From contig LSAX01000001.1 in NCBI GenBank assembly GCA_001557505.1, positions 1,178,001 to 1,242,000 on the forward strand: a stretch of DNA of 64,000 nucleotides, written 5' to 3'. The position numbers and the translations under genes were made by a program. Under the pieces are notes generated by a model. It did no database searches. It saw nothing but the letters and a program-made list of their open reading frames with translations, and was not told the origin of the DNA. Every line of letters begins with the position of its first letter. Position 1 is the stretch's first letter. This document shows, one piece after another, positions 23,370 through 35,718 of this stretch. This stretch comes from Reticulascus tulasneorum. Its lineage: Eukaryota > Ascomycota > Sordariomycetes > Glomerellales > Reticulascaceae.

Positions 23370-24489
23370 CTCCAACTGCCACTGGTGTTTTCTTAATCAA
23401 GTTCTGGTCTTTGTTTTCCCCAATATATGCAAGCTTGGTGTTTTAGTCTCGAAAGAAAGCGAGTCTGAGGCGTGGTGCGGAGAGGTATTGGATACTCAAG
23501 CTCTCAGACAAGACGGCGGGACTTCTACTGATTTATATACTCACATGGCAACAGATCCTCTGTTCAACATCAATTCTGAAATGACTGAGAACAAGTCATT
23601 GTACCAGAACAGCTGCAGTTTGACCCGCCGCAAGATAAAGAAAATAGTAGAATAAAGACTGTTGAACCAAGACTCCAAGAACAATTCCACGTGGGAAGGA
23701 CAAAGACCAGACGAGCGACGAACAAGCCTGAACAAACCCAAGTATTTGACACAGCTGGCTCGACAGACAATGCAATAATCCAACTGAAACGTAGTTCCAG
23801 CAAGTAATCATTGAGCATTCTCCCAATAACAGTCTTTGCTGCGCACTGTGATGCCCGACAAGCACTGAATGAACACACATTATTGTAGCGAGCAAGTCGG
23901 AGAGGTGAGTCAACGCAGCCACAACAGCAGAAATCAGGAGTACGAACTACAATCGACTTGCAGGGGCAATATAGAGCTCTTGGAAACTGAAGCGTGGAGT
24001 GTGGCGAGCTTTCCCAAACCCTGACCGTCTATTTGCAAGTTATGATATCAAGGAGGAAGACCGCACGATTTGGGGTATACAACTTCACGTATATGGCGCA
24101 TGGACAGGGAGGTGGTGAGCGTCAAGAAACTTGAACGTAGAATGTAATCGTGAGAAGTAGCGAACAATCTATGCTATTGTGACTGAATGAAAATAACAAG
24201 GGAAAGTGGTGTCTGGAAGACAAATTGATCACTTGACTCAATGCTTAGAATGAAATAAGATGGAAAGATACGACTTACCTGTCAACATACCAGAAACAAA
24301 AGAAGCAAACTGAAAATGAAAGAACCCAGCATCTCAAAAATGAGAAAGACCTACCTTCTCGATCACTCGATCAAGCACGGCTATGCAGTAGCTTGGCTCC
24401 ATCCTCCAGCTCTGTTCGCATCAGCACTCGTCCAAACCAGCTTGGGCAGGATTCTCCTCCCAGTAGCCTCACCTGTAGTTACCAGGTAT
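23370..24489. other. Intergenic between the F-box-like gene and the amidoligase
   Basis: Contains the promoter of the F-box-like gene and the 3' flank of the amidoligase-fold gene. Several short open frames overlap on both strands without family similarity. Confidence 0.45.
23532..23539 (-). promoter_or_regulatory. TATA box of the F-box-like gene
   Basis: Minus strand TATATAAA, about 165 nt upstream of ATG 23369. The same octamer precedes the secreted protein gene at 60964-61736. Confidence 0.5.
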
Positions 24490-26322
24490 TCACCAGAACG
24501 ACGCATCCTCCACATGCTCCCTCTCTTTCGTCTTCCACGTCTCCTCGTCGTCCTTCCCACCCCACGCGGGGCCCCACTCCACATCCTCCAGGTCATCATC
24601 GCTGTACGCTCTCAGCCAGTCTTCATCCGCCTCCCCATCGCCCTGAACAAGCATGACCTCAAACCACGCCTCCCACGACCGCTTCAGCCTCTTCTCGCAG
24701 ACGTGGGCCTCGGCGTGCAGGCCGATATCGACCAGGAAATCAACAACGTCGTAGTCGCCCCCCTCCTCCTGCGCCCAGCATATCAGGTTCAACACGCGGT
24801 GGAACTCGGCCGGCGCTGCATCTCGCGCCCACTCCACGAGCCGGGCGCAGATGCTGGTCCATGTACAGATCCAGTCCGGGTCTAAAGTCCCGCCCGCCTC
24901 ACGGAACTCGATCGTCGGGCAAGGCGGCGAACTGCCCCCTCCCGCATAGGTACTCGTCTTGTAGCGTTCGAAGTTGAGGTTGGAGTATTTTGCGCCAGAA
25001 ATCGCGGTCATCAGATCACCGATCTTGCCTGCAGTGAGGTCTTCACTCAGTAGCTTGGCCACACCTGAGTAGACGTCCCCGCAAGCCGGGCGTTGGCCGC
25101 CGCGGTCCGCTAGTTCAAAGTAGTCAACGCGTTCCTGGAAGCCTTGGTCCTTGTTAAACATGGGGCGGATGGTGCCGGGCACACGGGGATAGAGACGGGC
25201 TCGGGGCGGTGGGCGAGGGCGGGGAATGGCGAAGGGTTGTGTGGAAGTTGCCATGTCCGCCTGTGAGGGCTGGCCGGCGGGACGGACGTAGTTGACAGCT
25301 GGGAAGCCGAATTCGTCGGAATAACATGGTATGTCTGGTCTGGTGACGGTAGCCGTATGAAAATGTCGGTTATGCGGGTGATTGAACGGCGATCCCTGTG
25401 AACTATAAGACTGGTCACTTGGGCAGGGGCTGGGCGGTCGCTCCTCCCCCTGGTCATCCTCCCCATCGCCGGACTGGGAGTCGAACTTACGCTGAGCCTC
25501 AAGCTGGTCGCGCTCCAGCGGCTCACCGAGCTGTCTGTCTCGCCCAAAATATCTCGCCCTCAGTTTGCCGCGCAAACTTGAATAGTAGTCCAGCACTGGC
25601 TCGGTCCCTTCCCCTAGGTATGTGTTAGCATTTGCCCGCCCTGATGCGCTGAACAACAACGCCGCACGGTCTGGCGCATGCAGCCTGCTGAGGAACGGGT
25701 CAACCGCCCATAGAAGAGCGGCAGTGCGGCGCACGTTGCGGGGCTGCAAGAGTGTCTGTCCATTCCCGACATGGACGTGGAAGCCGGTGGACGGGTTCAC
25801 ACGGCAGCGGTAGTTAGTCGTCAACACGCTGACAACCAGCTTGATCATGTCGAAGGACTCCTTTCGAACGTACGAAGCGGGCGAGGAAATCTCAACGGAC
25901 ACGAACCTATACCCTCCGAAGGACCGCTCGTGGACGGTGCTGTCAGAGGTGATGTTCCAACCAGAGTACCCTGAACGCGAAACGAGAAGGCCGGCTGTCT
26001 CTAATGTGGTTGTCATAGACTTTCGGACATGGTTATAAAAGATATGATCTCCTGGATCGTCAAAGTGCTCTGCGGGAACACGGATGGGCGGAGGGAGCCG
26101 ATCTCTGATCGCTTTGTCTGGATCATCAGCGTTATCCGGGACGGCTGCTACGAGAAACTCAAGCTCAATACCAAAGGAGACCCTCGGGGGCGTGGTCGGT
26201 GGCTTCTCGCGGGCACTGTCGACAGAAACCTTCCCACTCGGGTCGGCTGGCAATTTCTCTGAAGAAGGCATGCCGTAGTTCCGCAGAATATTCGAGAAAT
26301 CAGCGAGCCGCGAGTTGGGCAT
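24490..26322 (-). CDS. Amidoligase-fold protein (Amidoligase_2 family)
   Basis: 610 aa, single exon. The family adopts a glutamine-synthetase-like carboxylate-amine ligase fold, and members are predicted to form amide bonds between peptides or small molecules using ATP. The signatures seen are FGIELEFL (50-57; Glu residues of the nucleotide/metal site), GFHVHVGNG (about 179-187; conserved His pair) and TIEFREAGGTLDPDW followed by an aromatic helix (about 467-482). Between the second and third motifs lies an insert of more than 150 residues rich in Ser, Pro and Arg, probably disordered. The C-terminus is acidic and tryptophan-rich. I chose ATG 26322 because it gives a compact start; the frame is open further upstream to 26535 but without conserved sequence. 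No peptide or protease partner is adjacent. Substrate unknown. Confidence 0.82.
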   Translation of the reverse strand: MPNSRLADFSNILRNYGMPSSEKLPADPSGKVSVDSAREKPPTTPPRVSFGIELEFLVAAVPDNADDPDKAIRDRLPPPIRVPAEHFDDPGDHIFYNHVRKSMTTTLETAGLLVSRSGYSGWNITSDSTVHERSFGGYRFVSVEISSPASYVRKESFDMIKLVVSVLTTNYRCRVNPSTGFHVHVGNGQTLLQPRNVRRTAALLWAVDPFLSRLHAPDRAALLFSASGRANANTYLGEGTEPVLDYYSSLRGKLRARYFGRDRQLGEPLERDQLEAQRKFDSQSGDGEDDQGEERPPSPCPSDQSYSSQGSPFNHPHNRHFHTATVTRPDIPCYSDEFGFPAVNYVRPAGQPSQADMATSTQPFAIPRPRPPPRARLYPRVPGTIRPMFNKDQGFQERVDYFELADRGGQRPACGDVYSGVAKLLSEDLTAGKIGDLMTAISGAKYSNLNFERYKTSTYAGGGSSPPCPTIEFREAGGTLDPDWICTWTSICARLVEWARDAAPAEFHRVLNLICWAQEEGGDYDVVDFLVDIGLHAEAHVCEKRLKRSWEAWFEVMLVQGDGEADEDWLRAYSDDDLEDVEWGPAWGGKDDEETWKTKEREHVEDASFW

Positions 26323-27071
26323 GTCGATGATCTGGGAATAATGGGTCTGCTGCTGCTTATCCCCCTTCTCTGCAGCAACACGACCCAAAGCTAACAAGAC
26401 CGTCCAGACTTTATAGCAAAAATCACCAACGACGGAGCCTATCTGTGCGTAGACAACCTGTCCCAGACATCGAGATTGGGATGGCCAACAACGACATTGT
26501 TCGCAATGCATGGCAAAGACAGAGGCTTGATCCAATCACAGCGCATTGTTTGGGGGGAACAGGGATGTGGAGGAGCAAGGAGCTCGGGAACACACCGAAA
26601 CGGGTCAAAGAAACGTAAGTAATTTCTTTGTGATATCATTTCTTCCTTCATCATCATCACAGCCCTGAATTCCTCTTCGGTCAACCCTCATGCTCTCCCG
26701 CCCCTGCCAACTCCTGCCTTTGCAGGAGGCGCAAACCAATGCACACATAGAAAGCAGATGCAACATCAACAAACTCCACGATCCTCTTCCACAAGGACAG
26801 CCCTCTTTCCGCCTCGCACTATTTTGCAGCACTGACCATCTCTCAACCGCATCCTCGTCTCATCCTCTAGAATTAAGGGTGGCAATGAGCAAATCATAAC
26901 CGTGGATTTTTGTCGCGAGAAACCACTTGCGCGCAGGGTGTAGTAGAAAAGCTGAATACAGAGAAATGAAACAACATCACCGCGCAACACTGTTGCGCAT
27001 TATAAGAGGCCAATGTCTCAATGGTAATGTGTGGATGAATAAGGGATTCGAAGCTCCGGGGCTGTCGTGGG
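26323..27071. other. Intergenic between the amidoligase and DUF7707 genes
   Basis: Promoter region of the amidoligase gene, which continues upstream, and 3' flank of the DUF7707 gene. No further feature seen. Confidence 0.5.
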
Positions 27072-27796
27072 CTAGACCAAGTAGGCAAGCAGCCCAACGG
27101 CCACAGCGGCAGCTCCGTTTCCGTAGTGTGCAGGACCGGTGGGCGCAGCAAAAGCCGACGAACTGCTCGTGGTGATGATGGCCGCAGATTCTGTGGGATT
27201 GGATCCCCCAGTGGCACTAGTAGTCGGGGCAGCGGTTGTGGTCGTGGTCTGGACGTCGGCGGAAGCAGCATCGAGCCTTCCACATTTGTCTTGGATATCG
27301 GTCTTGCAGGCATCCTGCTCCAGCTTCTTGCCAATGTTGGCCTGGATGCACTCGTCGTAGGCTTGATCGCAAATGAAGGTGGGCATGGTGTTGGAGTAGT
27401 ACTCTAGGCCCGGAGCGGTTCCGTTACGGCAGAGACATGCGAATACAAGAGTTTCCTGGGAGGCAGGCGCACGAGTCAGCAACTCTGGCACAATTGACGA
27501 GCAGCAGCAGCAATTGACTAGCAGCAACTTACATCATCGCAATCGTTGCTTAGAGGGGAACCTGGGCAGAGCAGGTCGCACGAGTTTTCTTGACCTTGGC
27601 ACCAGACAGCTATTCAAAATAGGTGGTCAGCGTGGCTCGAGCGCGTACGGTGTAGGACGGATGGATGGAGGGTTCGCAGAGAGAGCTTACCCTTTTTCTG
27701 CGGATCAATGCCAGGAACATTGATGGTAAAGTTCTGGGTCTGGGCAGCGACGAGCGCCAGTGCCGAAAAGGCGACCATCACGACGTAGCTGCGCAT
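27072..27796 (-). CDS. DUF7707-type secreted, probably GPI-anchored protein
   Basis: Exons 27796-27691, 27609-27533 and 27455-27072 give 188 aa; phases 1 and 0 fit GTAAGC and GTAAGT donors. A signal peptide (MRSYVVMVAFSALALVAA) precedes a domain of about 95 residues with ten cysteines: VWCQGQENSCDLLCPG, NDCDD, FACLCRNG, FICDQAYDECI, then ACKTDIQDKC. This pattern matches the fungal DUF7707 family. A Ser/Thr/Ala-rich stretch follows, then a short hydrophobic C-terminus (AAAVAVGLLAYLV), as in GPI-anchored wall proteins. The function is unknown; a cell-wall or surface location is inferred. Exon joins fall exactly between conserved cysteines, which supports the model. Confidence 0.82.
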
Positions 27797-30700
27797 GTTT
27801 GGTGGTGGTTGAGGGGATGGTAAACGCGTGGAGCGCGGGAGATAGCTCTGGATGTTTCGGAATTGGAGCAGCGAAGAAAAGATCTCCAAGAAGAGTGGGA
27901 GAAATACACTAAAGCTCTGGAAGAGTTGCCGGTGCCGAAGACGAGGGCTGACGATATTTCTCTGGCGCAGAAAAGTGAGTTTGAGAGAGACAATGTGTGG
28001 GAGGGAGCTTGGGGGGGGAGGAAGAGAGAGAAGATGAAGAGGATTTTGTCACGATGTGTTTATGAAGGGACGGGCAGGGGAGTGGAGGAAGGTGCGACGC
28101 GGCGGCGAGGGCGTGCAGGTGGTGTGGACGCTCCCACGCTTGCTTGCCTTTGGTTTGATTAAGGCACCGGGCACTTCGGACGAAAGCACCATCTACGTGT
28201 GGTGTGGGCGGCCGTTTTTTCCCACGATGTCTCGTTTCTCGGCGCTCGACATGTGGCTGGGGTGCATCTACGTGCGTCTGATTTAGGTTTGGTTCGGTTT
28301 GGTTTTGGGGAAGGGGGAGCCCTCAACCGCACCTTCCCTGCGCTGCGTGCAGCTTCAAACTTTGTAGGGAAACCGCTCGCACAGACGCGGCGGCGTCCCT
28401 TATCGGCGACAGCGGGTCTCCAACCGAGTGGCCCGTACCTTCTGCAGGCACCTCACTGTAAGGTTACCTACCTAGGTACTTAGGCAACTTACCGAAGGAC
28501 GTACTTCGTAGGCAAATTAGTCTTCGCTCTGTGTACAATCTGTACAGCAACCTCGATCACTGCTGAAACCCGACGACAAGCTTCACCTGTTCGCATCCCA
28601 TTTCTCCCATAATTTATCCCGTCCCCTTGAACCCAGGTAACCAATGTTGCCATGTACTCTACTCTCTCTCCAGGGGGCAGAAAGGGTGGAAGGGGTGGCG
28701 AGCATCGCCCATCAACACAAGCTGAAAACGAGCCATGTGAAGATTCTCCGCTGACGAATAATTTCCTCCAAAATTGATGACGGCGATAACTTAGCAGATA
28801 CATGGACAAAGTCCTTCTATCAAATCTCGGGCAATCAATGCCAATCGCAGACCCCAGCAGATCCCCCCCCCCCATCCGCCCACTAATAATAATACTCACT
28901 CCCAAACCAATTGTGCACTTGAGTTACAGCTTACCAGCCACATCTTCATTCAGACAGCGCAGGTTGCCGGGGAGTCGTCAGTCGATTTGGGGCGGGAGAG
29001 CAGCCAAGAAACTACCTCATTAGGTCTGCCCACCACCCACCCTTCTCTTTTGTTCCAAGCGACCGACCCCTGCAGCTTGAATCTCTCTCTCCTCGTCCGT
29101 CCGTCCATCCATCAATCCCCTTCGCGTCTCATCTTTCGAAACAAAATCTCATTCCGCCCGTCCACTCGTTCCCGCCTTGAAGCATCACATGTTTCCACCC
29201 TATGCCTCATTGCTCGTTTGCGACAAACAAACCAAGCAAGCTCCTGCAATCCGACTTCAGATGCGGCGGTAAAGTCCAGTGAACCAGAGACACGGCCAAA
29301 GAACGGGCCTTATCTTAGCGGCGTCTTCTCCAATTTTAGTGGGCTCCTAGAACTAACTGCAGTGCAAAAGAAAAGTCCGCCGCAAGCTGCCCAAAGCTCC
29401 CTCTCGATCGCCCATCTTCGCCAGCCCCGATTTTTGTTTTCGTTTATTTTTCAAACACCCCCCAGACCCCCAATTGGCTGGTTGCATTGATAGGCTACAG
29501 TGGTTAGCCAGATAGGCTTGTGGAAGCACGATGGGCCATTTTCGGCAACAAACAGCCTAGCTTGGTAACCTGGGGGATCTGCGGGTAACCTGCAGCGAGC
29601 CATCTCGCCAATCACAGCCCCCAATCGCACCCGCTACCAGCCTCTTGCATATGAAGTCATGGCCTGGCCAGACCTCACGCCACCGCAGCAGCTCCAATCC
29701 AGCCATATCTGCATGTTGGTGTGTGTTGAAAATACGAGCCTTTTCTTTCCTCGTTGTCTTACACCCCGCTTCTTGATCGATGATAAGTTGAGGAGGGACT
29801 GAGTTGTCAGCAAGGCGAATACGAACTACCTTAGGTACGATAAGACTGAGGCGAAGGTGGCCAATTGGCACGCAATTAGATAGGTAGGTCTAGATGTCTC
29901 TCGGTTTCTGTCAAATCCCACCCAAAAGCTGCCAGGGCACGAAAATACAATGCCTGGAGCAAAAAGGCGAAATAACCGGGCGGCATCAGTAACAATCGTA
30001 GGTAAAGATTGCCTGGGACTTTATGTATATACCGGCATCTCGGCATATCACCACCAGAGCTCCCGTGGGTGGCTGGCTCCTCATACGGTACGTACATACT
30101 CGTACCTGTTCGGAGTAGGTAGTACAGCGGCAGGCGGGTAGATGCAGGCAGATATCCTGCATTCCCGATCACTGCAATATGGGATTTCAGATTTCAGGGA
30201 CCACAAATGGTGGGGGCAATCATCACATTGGTGTACTCTTGTGATTCCCATTCATCCAACTGTGCCAGGACCATCTTTCAGGCCCCCCGTCCGCCAGCCT
30301 TCTGAATTTCTCTGGTCCGGTAGTGGGGTTATTCAATCACGTACGAAGCTCTTAACTGTCTGCAGAGAGCTACTGATGCAGTGGAGGAGCTATATTCCTA
30401 GGCTACTGCAAGTCTCGGAACAACCATCTATCTTGAATGGCGAGTGCATGATTAGAGATGCCAGCAACGCGCTTCATGAGACAGGCGTGTGCGACCCAGA
30501 TGCTTACGTCCCAACGTGACACGACAGTCCGCAATTCAACGTTGTCTCACATCCTCAGAATCGAGAAATGCCAGTGTGCCGATTTCAGTTCGATTGTGTC
30601 TGAAACCTGTTGAGGAATTCTCATTGGCATGTAGCATGGAGGAGAAGCGGGAGCTCTCAGAGCACCAGATAAGACATCAATCCTTGCGCCAAAGGTTAAG

Positions 30701-31025
30701 GCATGGCCAAATCCAGCACTGTGAGAACGAGCCGAAAAATGGTGCGGGCATCTGGGAAACACCACCGTGATCTCTCGCCATGTCCTGTCTGTCTTTTGTT
30801 TGATAAGGATGAGGACAAAGGACGCATTGCGGAGCCTAAAGCTGATATGCGCGAGATGCTCAGATCAATCACCAAGTTCTAGAATGTTCGGGTCCAGAAT
30901 CCCACCACCAGCCATTCTTACAATCTGTAGAAGGGATCTTAAAGAGCCACAGATGCTCGGAACTCCTAGAATATGCCTGTATATGACCACCTTAGATCAC
31001 AATTCCTTTCCTCTTGTCTCTATAG
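27797..31025. other. Long noncoding stretch with pyrimidine-rich tract
   Basis: No gene recognised in 3.2 kb. The plus strand from about 28870 to 29200 is strongly C/T-rich (C12 run near 28864, CTCTCTCTCC, repeated CCGT/CCAT), like a fungal 5' leader, yet no convincing coding exon follows. Palindromic TACCTAGGTA-type motifs recur (near 28467, 29829, 29881). Confidence 0.4.
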
Positions 31026-32570
31026 CTACCGGATAACAGGCTCGACCCCAACCTCAAGCACATCCCCAATAATACCTTTCCCTTCCCTTACTTGCCCGCC
31101 AGCATCTCCTCCTGCCGCCTTCGAACTCTTCACATACCGATTCCAATCCCCAATCTGCAAGCAAAGACCTTCTAGCGTCTCATAAATACCCCGATAACCC
31201 AGACCCCCATCCTCAAGGCTCTTCCTCGCCACCGAGTCATCAATAAGGACATTGCTCGCCGCGTTGAAACACGCAGGCTGCAGGAGATACAACGGCTCCT
31301 TCGGCTCTGTCAGCCACCGCTGCAGGAACGGAAAGTTCCAGATCAGCAGGCAGTACTTCTCGATCAAGTGGGCGGCGAACAGAAGGAGGACCGGCGGTGG
31401 ATACGAGACGTGGAAGGGCGTGATGCATACAGTCTGCGCCAGGGTGTAGTAGTCTCGGAAGAGGGGCGGCGGGCCAGGGTCGGTGACGAAGAACGGACGG
31501 GCGGCCACTTTGTGGGCGTGAGGGGAGAGGAGGGCTGCTTCGTACTGGAGGTGGGCGACGGCGACGTTGGCGGCGTGAGCCCAGTTTTGTACGTACGGCG
31601 CCGTGAAGGTGGGGAAGCTGCCCGCCTTGATGGTGCTGCCTACCATGTAGTCATCGCGGTGGCCGTAGATTGCGTTCCCCGGTCGGATGGCGCCTGTCCT
31701 GAAGCCGCCTTTCTGCAACGGGTCCTCTGGGATCTCGTTCGCATCGCAGACGATCCTCTCGGCTCTGGCTTTGCAGATCGCGTAGTTGGAGATGAACTCC
31801 CCGAGCGGACGCAACGGTTTGGAGAAATCGCTCTCATCCAACCTCTGCAAGAATCCCGTCGGCCAGCGCCTCCACGGCGCGTTGAACCACTGAATCCGAA
31901 GCGAAGATATGGCGCACGAGGAGGTGATGATGAAGACCTCGGCGCCGACTTTCTTGGCCGAGGCGAGGACGTTCACGCTGCCGCCGAAGTTGATCTTCCC
32001 CACGCGGTCGTAGACGAGGAGCGACCGCTCCGCCGGCCGTATCACGGCGGCGGTGTGGAACACGGTCAGTGGCAGGGAGGCGACGGACTTGGGCCAGGGG
32101 CGGGTGAATGCTGCAAGCGTTGCGGGCTCAGAGGTGATGTCTGCTTGTGCAAAGTCGACCTGCGAGACAGGGCCAGAGGCCATGTCATCACGGCCAGGTG
32201 TGCGGAAATCAATTATGCGGATTGCCTCCGGAGGATGGCCGCGCGCAATGAGCTGGATGGCGATTTGACCACCGACTAGGCCTGGGAGGTGTTAGGAAAA
32301 TTTTCACAGTGACATGAAGGTAGGTAAGGTACCTGAGCCGCCGACGATGATATACCGTCTCTCCAGCTTGGGCGGCAGATGCGATCGCCAGTCAATCGGG
32401 TTCTTCTCCAAGCGGCTGAACACCTCCTTCACCTGCTCTGCCGTCCATCTCGTCGGGGTGAGCCGCAAACCGTCGGGAGGCGTCGTCTCCATCGCCAGAT
32501 TGACCTTGTAAACCCACAGCAGCAGCGCGAGAACCGCGACGCCTGCACAAAGCAAGAGCTGGCTTGCCAT
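31026..32570 (-). CDS. 3-beta-HSD family extended SDR, membrane-anchored
   Basis: Exons 32570-32333 and 32281-31026 give 497 aa; the intron splits the dinucleotide-binding motif, restored as GGSGLVGG (77-84). An N-terminal hydrophobic helix (LLLCAGVAVLALLLWVYKV) probably anchors the enzyme in the ER membrane. Then come about 55 linker residues, the Rossmann fold, and the catalytic Tyr-x3-Lys (YAICK, 246-250) with an upstream TSSCAISS serine element. The family includes 3-beta-hydroxysteroid dehydrogenases and the C-4 sterol decarboxylase Erg26. The long N-terminal anchor and divergent core argue against Erg26 itself, so I give no symbol. The substrate is likely a sterol or other lipid alcohol. 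Confidence 0.85.
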
Positions 32571-33762
32571 TGTGTTCCAGCTCGGCTGGATTCACCTTGT
32601 CAGTCACGAATTTGAGGTTTCCATGTACTCGCTTGCTACTTTAGAGAAGAAGACACTGGCTCGCACCATTTTTGGGGCCGTGTTGGTCCTTAAACTCGAA
32701 AAATGGTCAGGGTGTGTGAATTATACCGGGTCAAGCCTGGGGTAAACGACCCGCGCACGCACCACGAACAGCGCGCAGGGGGCTATAATTTCGATATTTG
32801 GCCCCTCAATGTTCGTGTTGTCGATACCTATGTTTTCAACTCAACACAGCTGCTTGCACTGGACCGCTTCTGATTCGCATTTCTCAAGGATTGAAGATCT
32901 AGAAAAATGGGTCTTCCATCACGTAGCATGTTGGCCCACATGCTGGCCCGTACCTTTACGAACTGTGCATGAGCCGGCCCAAGTGGCACAGCATCCTCCA
33001 GTGCGTTGTGCTGACGTACAAGTTGCAGCTCCTGGCACTCCGAAGCTTTTGGAATATAAGCATCTGCAGTAACACCAGGATCTATGCAGACAACGCCCGT
33101 GAGGTTACTGTTTACGGCGTAGATAGTCAGGGAATATCTCCAACATAAAAGCCTTCATCATATTGGTTGTCCTGCCCATACAGCCCTTCCCCTAGCCAAA
33201 GTCTTGCGTCGCATTGCCAAATCCAATGATACATCCAGGTCAGCACTCGACCATATCTCGCCAAAGCTACCTGGGCAACAGTTACACTCTCTTAGACCAG
33301 CGCTTTGTCCCTGGCGAGAGTTGCCTCGGATCTTCCCGCGAGACCATCGTTCGCCAGGACTGCTTTCGATGATGAATCGTTGGACGAGTGCTTGTGCGAT
33401 TTCATATCCGTATGGCGTTGCCGGATAAGCTGGTTCGCAAAGCGGGCTGTCTGGTTAGTCGTGTTGGAATCGCAAGATGCATCATCGGTATGGCAAGTAG
33501 GCAATTCTTGTCGAACCGACTTGGATACCGCTATTCGCGCCATGGGCATACTGTAAGGGTTTGTCGGATAGCCAAGACACCCAACTGATGTCTAGTGGCT
33601 ATGTGTTAGTCAAGTAGCGTTCTTAAAGCTAAACGACTTCACTACTTTCATTCTTGAGGAACACGTGTATAATTCAAGTCTGTCTTTTGCTCGCCCCTAC
33701 CTCTCTGTTATGTACTATGTTCTCTGTTCTTAGCCCTCAAGGCCTGAACATGCCCAAATTGT
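32571..33762. other. Intergenic
   Basis: 5' flank of the SDR gene and 3' flank of the next minus-strand gene. No coding or RNA feature recognised. Confidence 0.5.
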
Positions 33763-35718
33763 CTACTTTGTGAAGGACAAAACGGGATATGCTTCCATAG
33801 TCAGACCCATATCCATGTCCATCAGCGCGTCGGTAGTGTTTACCGAGTCCTCGCTCTCAGTCTTGACATTTCCAAAGTCCAACCCCATCAGGTCTTCAAG
33901 GTAGTTGGAGCCGATCGCGGAAGGTGTTGGGTAGGCTGCCTCCGAGAAGTCTAGCAACTGGTCAGGGTTCAGCTCAGATCCCTTCTTATCCTCATATTCT
34001 TCCTTAATTTTGACAGCTTCAGTGTCGGCATTTTCTAGGACAGGCTCAAGTTGGACAAGAAGATCGCCAATTATGTCAGTGGGGATAAGTTCGAAGGGGC
34101 CATGAGGATCTCCAGCGTGTCCATGCGTGACAGGAAGGTCAATCTTGGCCTCGGATTCTCCGACGAACTTGTTGGCGTGCTCAGAGATTTGACCAATAAA
34201 ACCGCGATCTACGCCTCCAGGTAGATGAGTGTCGTTCAAATTTACCTCCAACTCATCAGACTCATTCTTGATCTTCTGGACGCGCTCCTGAGTGGTGGTC
34301 TTCGCCCGTGACCCATTATACCGCTGAGCCGTGATTTCAGCAGACGCTGCAGCCTCTGCTTGGGCAAGTAGCCTATCGACTGGATCGCTTAAATGAGGGG
34401 CAACATCATGCTTGAAAGGCGTTCCAGTTCGCAAAGTGCTGAGAGCCGCAATGTCGGGTGCTTCCTTGTCGTCTTTGACTTTGTTCGAGGCCTGTAACTG
34501 CGTGACTGCCTTGCCTTTCCCCTTATCCACAGCAACTTTAGGCTTCACCTCAATAACCGTAGTTTCCGTATATCCAAACTGGGTACCAGGCATTTCAGGG
34601 GAGCCGGAGGTGAGACCATTCTTGGGAGTACTGTCGTGTGTGGAAGTGGTATATTGTTGCTTAATGGCATCATGGTGGGCCTTTTGTTCTCTAGCAACGT
34701 TTGACACAGCAGATTCTTGCTCAACGGCCCATTCACCGACTGACTTGACGACTTCATTATCGGGAAGAGTACCGGGCACAAAGGATGTGCCGGTATCTGG
34801 GTTAGAGCACTTCTCTAATTCAGTCTTAGGAAGAGTCTCCACTTTGTCCGCCCACTCAGTAATCTTGTGGCCGAGTGCTTCAGATTGAGCCGAGGTGAGT
34901 GTCTGATCAACTGGATCAAATGGATATTCGATAGGATCAGGAGCACGCTGCTGTGTCTCCACAGGCTTGTTTTCTGCCTACAAGAAAAGCTTAGTCAAGA
35001 CATCTTCGACTTGGCATATCAGACTTACCTCAACATGAGCCTTCATGAGGGCTCTGAGTTCTTTCTTGGCATCTTCAATGCACTCCTGCATGTGTGCTCC
35101 GATGTATATAAGCGTCATCTCCATGTTACAGGAGATCATGCAACCAGTGCGCTCGCCCATTTCCGCGAGTCCATCCCAGAGATTTTTGCCGGTGGATTCC
35201 AACAACGTTTCCACAGTCGCAGGAGCAATCTGCTCTATGTCGCGGAAGTACGTGAGGATACTGTATTTGTGGAAGGGTACGGGGAATCGAACGCGATCGT
35301 AGTCCCTGAGATCGATCGTTCTCTCATCGTAGATACCCCAATTCTGTATGCGAGGATTCGGAGCAGTAATTTTGATGTCGCCAGTTTTATGGTCAAAGGA
35401 TCCATCACACTCGGCAGTAAGAATCTCTGAAATGATATCCGCGAAGCAGTTCTTGAGCTGCTTCTCGTGACTTCGCTCGACGATGCACTTGAACCATGGT
35501 ACCTCAGGGTCGAACAGAACCTCGATCAGCGCGTCCTAGCGAAATAGAAGTAAGCGGAAAGACAAATCTCAAGCTAGTGAAAGACAATATGAACCTACGG
35601 CCATCTTACTCTCTACGTGTTTGATGACATGCTCAACGCCTTCCGGGAGTAGGACCGGATTGGACGCGATGTAAACCTCTCGGTACGTTGCCGACAGTTG
35701 CTCTTCGGTCAGAGACAT
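33763..35718 (-). CDS. Conserved-looking protein of unknown function, acidic C-terminal half
   Basis: Exons 35718-35599, 35535-35029 and 34977-33763 give 613 aa; all junctions are phase 0 with GTAGGT and GTAAGT donors. The first ~210 residues look folded and are hydrophobic/aromatic (VPWFKCIVERSHEKQLKN, MEMTLIYIGAHMQECIEDAK). The remaining ~400 are acidic, Thr/Ser/Pro-rich and probably disordered, ending with LTMEAYPVLSFTK. I do not recognise the family. Immediately upstream of the ATG there is a perfect acceptor (CTAACTAAC branch, CTACTAG|ATG), and a GTTAGT donor lies at 35900-35899. The real transcript therefore has an upstream exon, either untranslated or adding a short N-terminus (in frame, ...KAKFPIDRPVIT). 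Confidence 0.72.

Noticed and set aside
31368..32279. 303-codon open frame on the plus strand
   Set aside because: Antisense to the SDR gene; Gly/Arg/Glu composition results from GC-rich codons on the other strand.
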